From A07HB70 sp964512675 (GTDB lineage Archaea; Halobacteriota; Halobacteria; Halobacteriales; Haloferacaceae), in contig CAZEJR010000002.1 of NCBI GenBank assembly GCA_964512675.1, forward strand, positions 1 to 64,000: a DNA stretch of 64,000 nucleotides, in the 5' to 3' direction. Below the pieces are notes generated by a model. It was not told the origin of the DNA. It saw nothing but the letters and a program-made list of their open reading frames with translations, and did not search any database. The stretch's first letter is position 1; each line of letters starts with the position of its first letter. Below are positions 57,386 to 64,000 of the stretch, piece by piece. Position numbers and translations under genes: made by a program.

Positions 57386-57783
57386 GGAACACCTCGACGT
57401 GCGGTCGGCGGTCCGGGTCGAGCGTCCGCGCCGAGCGGTCCCGTTCGACCAGAGCCCAGTACCCGTCGGCGACAGCGTCCGGATCGAGGAACGCCTCCGG
57501 GTCGCCGGCGGCGCGGTCCGGCGGCCTGATGTCGCCGTCGGCCGCGACGTGAGACGTGGACGCGGGACCGAGTCCGCGTCACGGACGGTCGCGAGTCTGC
57601 GCTCGACCGCGGTGCGGTCCGCGACGTCGGTCGGGACGGCCGCCCGATCGTCCGGCCGTCGCGGAGCTCGGCGGCCGGCGCCTCGATGCGGCTCCGTCCG
57701 GCGAACAGCGCGACGTCGAGGCCCTCGCGTGCGAGTCGGCGCGCGACAGACGTCAGCGACGACTGCGGTTCGTGCCACGCCAC
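57386..57783 (-). pseudogene. short-chain dehydrogenase (SDR) remnant
   Basis: Minus-strand fragments in different frames resemble an SDR oxidoreductase. VARRLAREGLDVALFAGRSR and IEAPAAELRDG (from 57783) are the cofactor-domain start; a shifted frame continues DDRAAVPTDVADRTAVERRL; a third frame gives DPEAFLDPDAVADGYWALVE and RPHVEVFRSD, the usual C-terminal part. The active-site middle (about 100 residues with SYK) is missing and at least two frameshifts are needed. The region between 57179 and 57385 shows nothing else. Confidence 0.65.
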
Positions 57784-57820
57784 GGTCGTCCGTGGCGGTG
57801 ACAGAGAGCGTTCGGCGCGC

Positions 57821-59791
57821 TCAGAACTTCTCCAGCAGCCGACCGTAGAACCCGTCGTCGCTCTCCTCGGCCAGCTTCTCGACGATTAGCTCCGGCGTCG
57901 AGCGCGCGAGGTGGTCTTTCACCGGCGAGCGGTCGACGACGAGCTCGCCGTCTGCGAGTCCCCGCGCCTCGATACCGTCGACGGCGACGGGGGCTCCCGC
58001 GGCGGCGCGAATCTCGTCCGCGAGGTGCGAGACGAAGACGGCGGTGGCGTCCTGCTCGTGGAGCGCCTCGAGGATACCGGCGACGATGCGGGCGCTCGCG
58101 CCCGGCTCCGTGATCGACTCGAGCTCGTCGACGAGGACGAGCCGGTCTGTCGCACCCTCGGTCAGCGCGCCGAACTCGCGGAGCGTCGACTCGAACGCGC
58201 CGGCGTCGAGAGTACCCTGTGTCTTTCCCTGGTAGTGGAGCGCGGAGACCCGCGCCAGACGCGCGGACTCACACGGGACTGGCAGGCCGGACTGCCCGAG
58301 GACGTAGACGAGCGCGATCAGGTCGAGCGTCGACGTCTTGCCGCCGCTGTTGACCCCGGAGAGAAGCGTCACGTCCTCGACGGCGTAGTCCACCGGCTCG
58401 ACCTCCTCGAAGGAGACGTCCAGCAGCGGGAGTCGTCCTCCGTCGACCGCGAAGCCCTCGCCGCCGAACTCCGGCAGGCTGCAGTCGAAGTCGCGGGCGA
58501 ACCGCGCGACGGCGAGCTCGACGTCGAGCTCGAGCGCCGCGCGCACGAGCGCCTCGACCGGCTCCCGGAGGTCGGTCAGCTCCGCCGCGAGGTCGCGCTT
58601 CAGCCGCGCGGCGCGGCGGTCCCGGGTCGCCGTGAGCTCCGTCCGGAGCCGTGAGACGGCGTCCTGGTCGCGCTCGACCGGAAACGTCGGCTCGCCGCCG
58701 AAGACACGCTCGGCGAGGGACGACAGATCCGAGAGACCGAGCGCGTCGACGAGGTGTTCGCGGGCCCTCGTGACGGCGGCGTCGAACTCGTCCGCCAGCT
58801 CCTGCGAGAGCAGGGAGTCGACGCGCGCGCCGCGCTCGACGAGCGTGAGGAAGTCCCGTCCCTCGATGGTCACCTCACGCTCGCGCAGGGCGTCGCGCAG
58901 GTGGTCGTTCGCGACCGACTCGGCGGTCGAGACGGCGGCGTCGAGGTCGTCGACCGCCGCCGTGAGCCGGTCGAGCTCGTCGTCGCCGGCGACGGACCCG
59001 TCGGCGCCGACCCGCGAGAGCGCGTCGCGCAGGCGGTCGAGGGCACAGGGCGGGTCGAGGTCGGCGGCCTCGTGGACGCGCGCGGCGGCGAGCAGCGTCT
59101 CGCGGTTGGCGGCGAAACGCGCGAGCGGGCGCTCGGGCACGACCTCCGCGGGCGCCGAGAGCGCGTCGGGGCGCACCCGCACGTCGCCCTCGACGTCCAG
59201 CCCCGCGAACGACTCGTCGAGCGCGTAGACGGTGGCGTACGATCGGGCGAGCTCCGAGAGCCCGCGGGCGTCCTCGACCACCTCGACGGGGAGCTCTGGG
59301 AGCGCCTCGGTCGCCTCGGCGTAGCGCTCGGCGTCGCTCGTCGCGAGACACCGCTCGCGCACCCGGACCTCGGGCACGGGGTCGAGCGGCGCGACGTCGA
59401 CGAGGTGCTCGCGGGCCTCCGGCGCGGGGGGGCGCGCCGTCGCCTCACGGACGAACGCCCGGACCTCCTCGATACGCGAGGCGGCGGCGGTTGGAAAGAA
59501 CGTCTCGACGCGCCGGGCAGCGTAGTCCGTGACCGTCCGCTCTTTGAGCAGAGCGAGGGCGTCGCGGTGTATCTCGCGTGCACGATCCGTCGTGAGGAAC
59601 CGCTCGTCGGCGACGTCGTGGCGCGTCCGGATCGCCGCACGGGCGAGACGCGCAGCCCGGCCCGGGGAGAGCCCCGGCGCGCCCGCGAGCGTCGCCACGT
59701 CGCCCTCCCGGAGGGCACGCTCGGGGTCGTCGAGGTCCCGAAGCGCAGCCGCGGTCTTCTCGCCGACGCCCGGCACCGCCGTCAGCTCCAT
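57821..59791 (-). CDS. MutS family protein with N-terminal helix-hairpin-helix (MutS2-like, no Smr)
   Basis: A 656-residue protein: an N-terminal helix-hairpin-helix pair (LTAVPGVGEKTAAALRDLDD and LAGAPGLSPGRAARLARAA), a long helical lever/clamp region, and a MutS ATPase at the C terminus with VTLLSGVNSGGKTSTLDLIA (Walker A), RLVLVDELESITEPGASA (Walker B and D-loop) and AVFVSHLADEI. It lacks the mismatch-recognition domain and the Smr nuclease domain, so it resembles archaeal MutS2/MutS5-like proteins that act on recombination intermediates or ribosome/DNA junctions. Not the mismatch-repair MutS1. ATG 59791. Confidence 0.88.
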   Translation of the reverse strand: MELTAVPGVGEKTAAALRDLDDPERALREGDVATLAGAPGLSPGRAARLARAAIRTRHDVADERFLTTDRAREIHRDALALLKERTVTDYAARRVETFFPTAAASRIEEVRAFVREATARPPAPEAREHLVDVAPLDPVPEVRVRERCLATSDAERYAEATEALPELPVEVVEDARGLSELARSYATVYALDESFAGLDVEGDVRVRPDALSAPAEVVPERPLARFAANRETLLAAARVHEAADLDPPCALDRLRDALSRVGADGSVAGDDELDRLTAAVDDLDAAVSTAESVANDHLRDALREREVTIEGRDFLTLVERGARVDSLLSQELADEFDAAVTRAREHLVDALGLSDLSSLAERVFGGEPTFPVERDQDAVSRLRTELTATRDRRAARLKRDLAAELTDLREPVEALVRAALELDVELAVARFARDFDCSLPEFGGEGFAVDGGRLPLLDVSFEEVEPVDYAVEDVTLLSGVNSGGKTSTLDLIALVYVLGQSGLPVPCESARLARVSALHYQGKTQGTLDAGAFESTLREFGALTEGATDRLVLVDELESITEPGASARIVAGILEALHEQDATAVFVSHLADEIRAAAGAPVAVDGIEARGLADGELVVDRSPVKDHLARSTPELIVEKLAEESDDGFYGRLLEKF

Positions 59792-59910
59792 CGACCCCCG
59801 ATACCGGAGCGCGCGAGAAATCGTTGTCGGCTACACGGAGCGGGAGCGACGGGGAGGCGAGCGCCCCGCGCCCGACGCGTTTTTGCCCGCCCGTCGACCA
59901 CGCTCGGGGC

Positions 59911-60720
59911 GTGACCGTCGACCTCGACGCGAAACTCGCCGCCGCCCGCGACGAGCTCGCCGCCTGCGACGGTGCGCTCGTCGCCTTCTCCGGCGGAGTC
60001 GACTCGAGCGTCGTCGCCGCCCTCGCCCACGACGCCCTCGGCGACGACGCCGTCGCCTGCACCGCGCGCAGCGAGACACTCCCGGAGGCGGAGCTGGACG
60101 ACGCCCGCCGTGTCGCCGACGAGATCGGTATCGACCACGCCGAGGTCGAGTTCTCCGAGCTCTCGGACCCCGACTTCGTCGCCAACGACGGCGACCGCTG
60201 CTACCACTGCCGGACGATGCGTCTCGGCGAGATGTACGAGGCCGCGAAAGCACGGGGGATCCCGGTCGTCTGTGACGGCACCAACGCCTCGGACCACGGC
60301 GAGGGCCACCGACCGGGGCTGCGCGCCGTCCAGGAGCTCGACGTGCGCTCGCCGCTACACGACCACGGCATCGACAAGGCGGAGGTGCGCGAGGCCGCCG
60401 CGCGGTACGGCCTCAGCGTCGCGGACAAGCCCTCGATGGCGTGTCTCTCCTCGCGCATCCCGACCGGACTCGAGGTGACCGAGGAGCGACTCACCCGGAT
60501 CGAACGCGCCGAGCGTCTCCTGCGGACGTGGGGGTTCGAGCAGTTCCGGGTGCGCGACCACGACGGGCTGGCGCGTATCGAGGTCGGCGCCGACGAACTC
60601 GACCGGGCGCTCGACGCCGACTTCGCCGCCGCGGCGCGCGAACACCTCGTCGACCTCGGCTTCGACCACGTCACCCTCGACCTGTCGGGCTACGAGACGG
60701 GGAGCGTCAGTCCCCAGTGA
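59911..60720 (+). CDS. larE: LarE-like ATP-dependent sacrificial sulfur transferase
   Basis: A PP-loop ATP pyrophosphatase of 269 residues. LVAFSGGVDSSVVAALAHDA is the PP-loop (27-33 for SGGVDSS); DRCYHCRTMRLGEMY and DGTNASDHGEGHRPGLRAVQ are LarE hallmarks; KPSMACLSSRIPTG holds the Cys178 that corresponds to the sacrificial cysteine. LarE donates sulfur to the nickel-pincer cofactor of lactate racemase-type enzymes. No larA, larB or larC is in the window, so the acceptor is open. GTG 59911 chosen; convergent with the phosphatase gene by 14 bases. Confidence 0.92.
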   Translation: MTVDLDAKLAAARDELAACDGALVAFSGGVDSSVVAALAHDALGDDAVACTARSETLPEAELDDARRVADEIGIDHAEVEFSELSDPDFVANDGDRCYHCRTMRLGEMYEAAKARGIPVVCDGTNASDHGEGHRPGLRAVQELDVRSPLHDHGIDKAEVREAAARYGLSVADKPSMACLSSRIPTGLEVTEERLTRIERAERLLRTWGFEQFRVRDHDGLARIEVGADELDRALDADFAAAAREHLVDLGFDHVTLDLSGYETGSVSPQ

Positions 60721-61330
60721 GGCGAGCGTCGAGGTGTGCGGTCGTCCCCTCGCGAACCAGCGTCGTCCCGGTGTCGCGGACCGTCACCTCCGTCAGCGCG
60801 CAGTTCTGTGGGCCGTCGCCCCGGAACACCTCCGGCACCGACCGGTCGTCGACGAGCGCCACGACGGTCGACAGCACGCCGCCGTGAGTGACGACCACGA
60901 CCGTCTCGTCGGGCGCGAGGTCGTCACGGAGCGTCGTCCAGGCCCGCTCGACACGGTCGACGAACTCGCGGACGCTCTCGCCGCTCGCCGGCGACTCGTC
61001 GAGCGTCTCGCCGCCGCCCGCCAGCCGCGGGAACCGCTCGAACGCCTCGTCGGCTGGCAGTCCCTGGAGGAACCCGGCGTCGCGCTCGCGCCACGTCCGG
61101 GCGGGGACGGGAGCGAGTTCCGTCGACGCCGCGACGGTCTCCGCCGTCGCCGTCGCGCGCTCGAGGTCCGAACAGACCAGCCGGTCGGGGGCGCGGTCGG
61201 CGACCGCCGCCGCCAGCGCCGCCGCCTGCTCGTCCCCCCGGTCGGTCAACCGGACCGGTGCCCAGCCCTGAATCAGCCCGCGCCGGTTCCACCCCGTCTC
61301 CCCGTGTCTGGCGAGCAGGACCGTCGCCAT
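60707..61330 (-). CDS. histidine phosphatase (phosphoglycerate mutase-like)
   Basis: A 207-residue branch-1 histidine phosphatase. The catalytic motif LLARHGETGWNRRGLIQGW is at the N terminus (RHG 8-10), LVCSDLERATATAETVA follows, the acid is in WRERDAGFLQGL, and the second His is in VVVVTHGGVLSTVVALVDD. Substrate unknown; possibilities are sugar phosphates or cobalamin intermediates. ATG 61330. The 3' end overlaps that of larE (convergent). Confidence 0.92.
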   Translation of the reverse strand: MATVLLARHGETGWNRRGLIQGWAPVRLTDRGDEQAAALAAAVADRAPDRLVCSDLERATATAETVAASTELAPVPARTWRERDAGFLQGLPADEAFERFPRLAGGGETLDESPASGESVREFVDRVERAWTTLRDDLAPDETVVVVTHGGVLSTVVALVDDRSVPEVFRGDGPQNCALTEVTVRDTGTTLVREGTTAHLDARLTGD

Positions 61331-61415
61331 ACGGGAGCGAGCGCCCGGACACTGGTAAATCCGTCCGGGGACGGGTCGACACGCCTCGTCCGCGGCGGCG
61401 ACAGAGCCGTACCGC

Positions 61416-62606
61416 CTACCGTCCGGTCCAGCGCAGGAGCACGAGCGTTCCCTCGAACAGCGCGATCATCGTCGCCGCGATGATGATTGGCGCCATCCCG
61501 GTCGGGTCCGGCGAGACGAGAAAGGAGACGCCGACGAACCCACCCCAGAACAGCAGGCGGCGGGCCTCGAGCCAGCGCCGCGACACCAGGCCCATCATGA
61601 TCCCGAGCTGGATCAGCAGCGGGATCTGGAAGACGACCGCCATGTAGCCCATCAGCAGGAGGATGAGGTTGAACGTCTCCTTTAGTCCGAACGCGACGAG
61701 CGCCGTGCCGGTCGTGTACGAGGTGAAGTACGCGAAGATGGCCGGCAGGACGACGAGGTGGGCGAACGCCACCCCGACGCTGGCCAGGACGAGGCTGGTC
61801 GGCACCGCCGCGAGGTAGTAGCGCCGCTCGCGGGGGTAGAGTCCGGGGCGCATGAACCGGTAGCTCTGGTAGACCATGACCGGGAGACCGACGAGCAGCC
61901 CGGCAAGCGACGCGACCTTGATCTCCGTCAGCGGCAGTTCGAGCGGTCCGTACAGCCGCGGTCGGCGGTCGGCGACTGTCGCCGCGCCGGGGATGTGGGT
62001 GTTCCAGAGGTAGTTGATCAGCTGGTCGGCGACCGGGAACACCGCCAGCGCGACGACGCCGCCGACGAGGAGGACCACGGCGAGGCGGTTGATCATCTCC
62101 TCGATGTGCGCCGTGAGCGGCATCTCTACGTCCTCTTCGGGGGCGTCGACGGGGGCGTCGAACAGTCCGTCCGACCCCGGGACCGCGTCGTCCGCCGCGG
62201 TCGCGGCGCGGGCGACGCCGCCGTCTGCCGTCTCTACCGTCTCGTCGTCGGTCACGGGGGGTGTCGGCTCCACCTCGGCCGGCGAGCGCCCGGCGTCGGC
62301 GGGCGGGTCGCCGTCCTCGGTGTCTGTCACTCCGGCGACGACCGACGCCCCGTCGCCCTCCGGTCCGTCGGACGCGGCGTCGGCCCGCCAGTCTGTCGAG
62401 TCGGCGAGGTCCGGGGCCGGAGACAGGTCGACGGCGTCCAGCGGGTCGCCCTCCTCGGGCGGCGCGTCGCCGGAGTCCGCCGGCGTGTGGTCGTCGCCCT
62501 GCCCAGAGGCGTCTGCCGACCCGGCAGCCGCGACCGGCTCCGCGCCGTCGTCGGACCCGTCGGCTGTCTCGGAGTCCGAGTCGGACGTCTCGCGGTCGTC
62601 GGCCAT
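61416..62606 (-). CDS. tatC: twin-arginine translocase subunit TatC (TatCo type)
   Basis: Receptor of the Tat system; 396 residues. About 155 acidic, low-complexity residues (repeated Asp/Glu/Ala/Pro) precede the TatC core, which starts at EMPLTAHIEEMINRLAVVLL and has six helices with SYRFMRPGLYPRERRYYLAA and SRRWLEARRLLFWGGFVGVS. A haloarchaeal cytoplasmic acidic extension of this kind is known for TatCo. ATG 62606. Divergent from the tandem TatC gene 94 bases away. It should export the two Tat lipoproteins encoded here. Confidence 0.93.
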   Translation of the reverse strand: MADDRETSDSDSETADGSDDGAEPVAAAGSADASGQGDDHTPADSGDAPPEEGDPLDAVDLSPAPDLADSTDWRADAASDGPEGDGASVVAGVTDTEDGDPPADAGRSPAEVEPTPPVTDDETVETADGGVARAATAADDAVPGSDGLFDAPVDAPEEDVEMPLTAHIEEMINRLAVVLLVGGVVALAVFPVADQLINYLWNTHIPGAATVADRRPRLYGPLELPLTEIKVASLAGLLVGLPVMVYQSYRFMRPGLYPRERRYYLAAVPTSLVLASVGVAFAHLVVLPAIFAYFTSYTTGTALVAFGLKETFNLILLLMGYMAVVFQIPLLIQLGIMMGLVSRRWLEARRLLFWGGFVGVSFLVSPDPTGMAPIIIAATMIALFEGTLVLLRWTGR

Positions 62607-62700
62607 TCGCTCACGCTTTCGGCCCGCCGGTAAAAGACCTTGTTCCATCGGGCGGCACCGTGGCGAAAGGGTTGAACCGCGCGAGAGCGTCGGGGGCCGT

Positions 62701-64000
62701 ATGGCGAGTGCTCTCGACGAGGACACACAGGCGTCGCTCGCCGCCGGCCGGGAGACCGCCGGGGCGATGCTGCGCGCCGCACAGAAGGACCTCCAGAAGG
62801 TGTTCGTCGTCTTCCTCGTCGGGTTCATCGGGACGTTCTATCTCCTGCGGCTCTACGTCTGGGACTTCCTGAAGTCGGTGACGGAGGCGCAGATGGACGC
62901 CGCCACCCAGCAGGGCTACGAGATAATCGCACAGACGCCGTTCGACGTCATCCTCCTCCAGGCGAAGATCGGAATGGCCACCGGGATCGTCCTCGCTCTG
63001 CCGCTCTTCGTCTACGTCAGCCGCGACGCGCTCCGGGAGCGAGGCGCGTGGCCGTCGTCGCCGGTGTCGCGGCCGCGAGTCGCCGGGATCGCCACGGTCT
63101 CGGGGGTGCTGTTCGTCGCCGGGCTGGCGTACGGCTACCTCGTGTTCTTCCCGTTCATGTTCGCCTTTCTCGCCGGCAACGCTATCTCTGTCGGGTTCCA
63201 GCCGACCTACTCCATCGTGCTCTGGGCGGAGTTCATGTTCCTGCTCACCCTCTCGTTCGGGTTCGCGGCCCAGCTCCCGCTCGGGGTGACGGCACTTGCG
63301 TACGCCGACGTCGTCCCCTACGAGACGTTCCGCGACAAGTGGCGACACGCCGTCGTCGGCATCGTCGCGTTCGGCGCGCTGTTCACCCCGCCGGACCCGT
63401 TCACGCAGATCATGTGGGCGACGCCGATGCTCGTGCTGTACGGCGTCTCGCTCTACTGCGCGAAGGTGGCCGTGACGGCAAAGCGGGGACGGGCGGCGTT
63501 CGACACTCGAGCGCTCGTCCGCGACTACTGGAACACGATCGCCGGCGCCGCGCTGGTCGGCTTTCTCGCGGTCTACGGCTTCTACACCCGCGGCGGCGTC
63601 GCCGCCGTGAACGGTCTACTCGGTGCCGTCGGCTCCGAGTACGTCCTCTATCCCCCGGGGACGACGCTCGGCCTCGCCCCCGCGACCGCCGCTTCCCTCT
63701 ACGGTGTCGGCGGTGCGCTCGTCGGCCTCGCCGTTGCTGCGGGCTACCACACCTACCGCGACCTCGCCGCGGCGGTCGGACCCCTGGAGCGTCCGGGCGA
63801 CCCCGCCGACGTCGACGTCGGCGAACTCGACGCCGACGGCGTCCAGGCCGCGCCGCCGGAGGCTTTCGCCGCGATGTCCGAGGACGAGGCGGTCGCACTC
63901 GCCGGCGCGGCGGTCGACGCGGGCGAGCGGGCGAAGGCACGGGCGGTTCTCGACCGGTTCGACGAGTCCCGGGCAGCCGACGAGGACGAGACCGCCGACG
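62701..64000 (+). CDS. tatC: tandem TatC (TatCt type), 3' end outside window
   Basis: An open frame from ATG 62701 to the window end (433 codons). It starts with a helical segment (RETAGAMLRAAQKDLQKVFV), then VFLVGFIGTFYLLRLYVWDF, and contains six helices of a TatC domain including ADVVPYETFRDKWRHAVVGI. A long following part with a further helix (GAALVGFLAVYGFYT) and an acidic linker (DVDVGELDADGVQAAPPEAF) would connect to the second TatC domain. Haloarchaeal TatCt proteins are such tandem fusions. The gene is partial only because the window stops. Confidence 0.9.
   Translation, partial: MASALDEDTQASLAAGRETAGAMLRAAQKDLQKVFVVFLVGFIGTFYLLRLYVWDFLKSVTEAQMDAATQQGYEIIAQTPFDVILLQAKIGMATGIVLALPLFVYVSRDALRERGAWPSSPVSRPRVAGIATVSGVLFVAGLAYGYLVFFPFMFAFLAGNAISVGFQPTYSIVLWAEFMFLLTLSFGFAAQLPLGVTALAYADVVPYETFRDKWRHAVVGIVAFGALFTPPDPFTQIMWATPMLVLYGVSLYCAKVAVTAKRGRAAFDTRALVRDYWNTIAGAALVGFLAVYGFYTRGGVAAVNGLLGAVGSEYVLYPPGTTLGLAPATAASLYGVGGALVGLAVAAGYHTYRDLAAAVGPLERPGDPADVDVGELDADGVQAAPPEAFAAMSEDEAVALAGAAVDAGERAKARAVLDRFDESRAADEDETAD

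Noticed and set aside
59911..60720. NAD synthetase or ExsB identity
   Set aside because: The PP-loop is shared, but the CLSSR sacrificial-cysteine motif and the DGTNASD stretch point to LarE.

Overview
The window reads as a chromosomal segment of an extremely halophilic archaeon (class Halobacteria). The DNA is very GC-rich. The proteins are strongly acidic. Many starts are GTG, often with a TATA-like element 25-30 bases upstream and no Shine-Dalgarno sequence, as expected for leaderless haloarchaeal transcripts. Marker genes include TFB, MCM, RfcS, an Orc1/Cdc6 protein, archaeal AlaRS, Trm1, a twin-arginine lipoprotein pair, a type IV pilin-like protein, tandem TatC genes and an opsin. The genus cannot be fixed from sequence reading alone.

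Layout. 1-6.6 kb: 3' end of tRNA-His with a degenerate second copy of its end, a 7TM histidine kinase with a decayed ATPase domain, a lipoprotein, a site-2 protease with CBS domains, a cupin, a Ski2/Hel308-like helicase and tRNA-Pro. 6.7-8.2 kb: a decayed patch holding a gfcR-like pseudogene and a HAD-phosphatase pseudogene, next to a GlpA-like dehydrogenase that stops short of the usual C-terminal domain. 9.5-20 kb: fructose-bisphosphatase, TrkH, a Cas4-like protein, a Grx-redoxin-TsaC operon, a CNNM/CorC-type transporter, PiT phosphate permease, threonine aldolase and M29 aminopeptidase. 19.8-30.4 kb: lrp/glnA, PAP2 phosphatase, Trm1, beta-propeller plus PRPP synthetase, pilin, HIT, a ParA-like protein, TFB and MinD. 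30.4-37.8 kb: a minus-strand run from intein-bearing mcm through four unknown proteins into minD, most junctions overlapping as GTGA. 38.7-43 kb: bioYMN biotin ECF transporter, cupin, amidotransferase and an alpha/beta-hydrolase homologue without its nucleophile. 43-52.6 kb: alaS, a divergent sensory-rhodopsin-II-like opsin, a lipoprotein, intein-bearing rfcS, redoxin and GNAT. 52.6-64 kb: phosphohexomutase, GIY-YIG protein, small zinc proteins, a histone-fold mini-protein, rpiA, orc1/cdc6, an SDR pseudogene, a MutS2-like protein, larE, a histidine phosphatase and divergent tatC genes.

How it fits together. Replication and information processing (Orc1/Cdc6, MCM, RfcS, TFB, AlaRS, TsaC, Trm1, MutS-like) and sugar-phosphate metabolism (Fbp, PRPP synthetase, RpiA, phosphohexomutase, GlpA) dominate. 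Four inteins, two in MCM and two in RfcS, take up about 6.1 kb. The least conventional items are the opsin lacking residues normally needed for sensory rhodopsin function, the RfcS intein carrying a NUMOD3/zinc/PD-(D/E)XK-like insert instead of LAGLIDADG, the MCM intein with an embedded helix-turn-helix, and the mcm-to-minD block of uncharacterised, translationally coupled genes. No CRISPR array, transposase or intact mobile element was seen.
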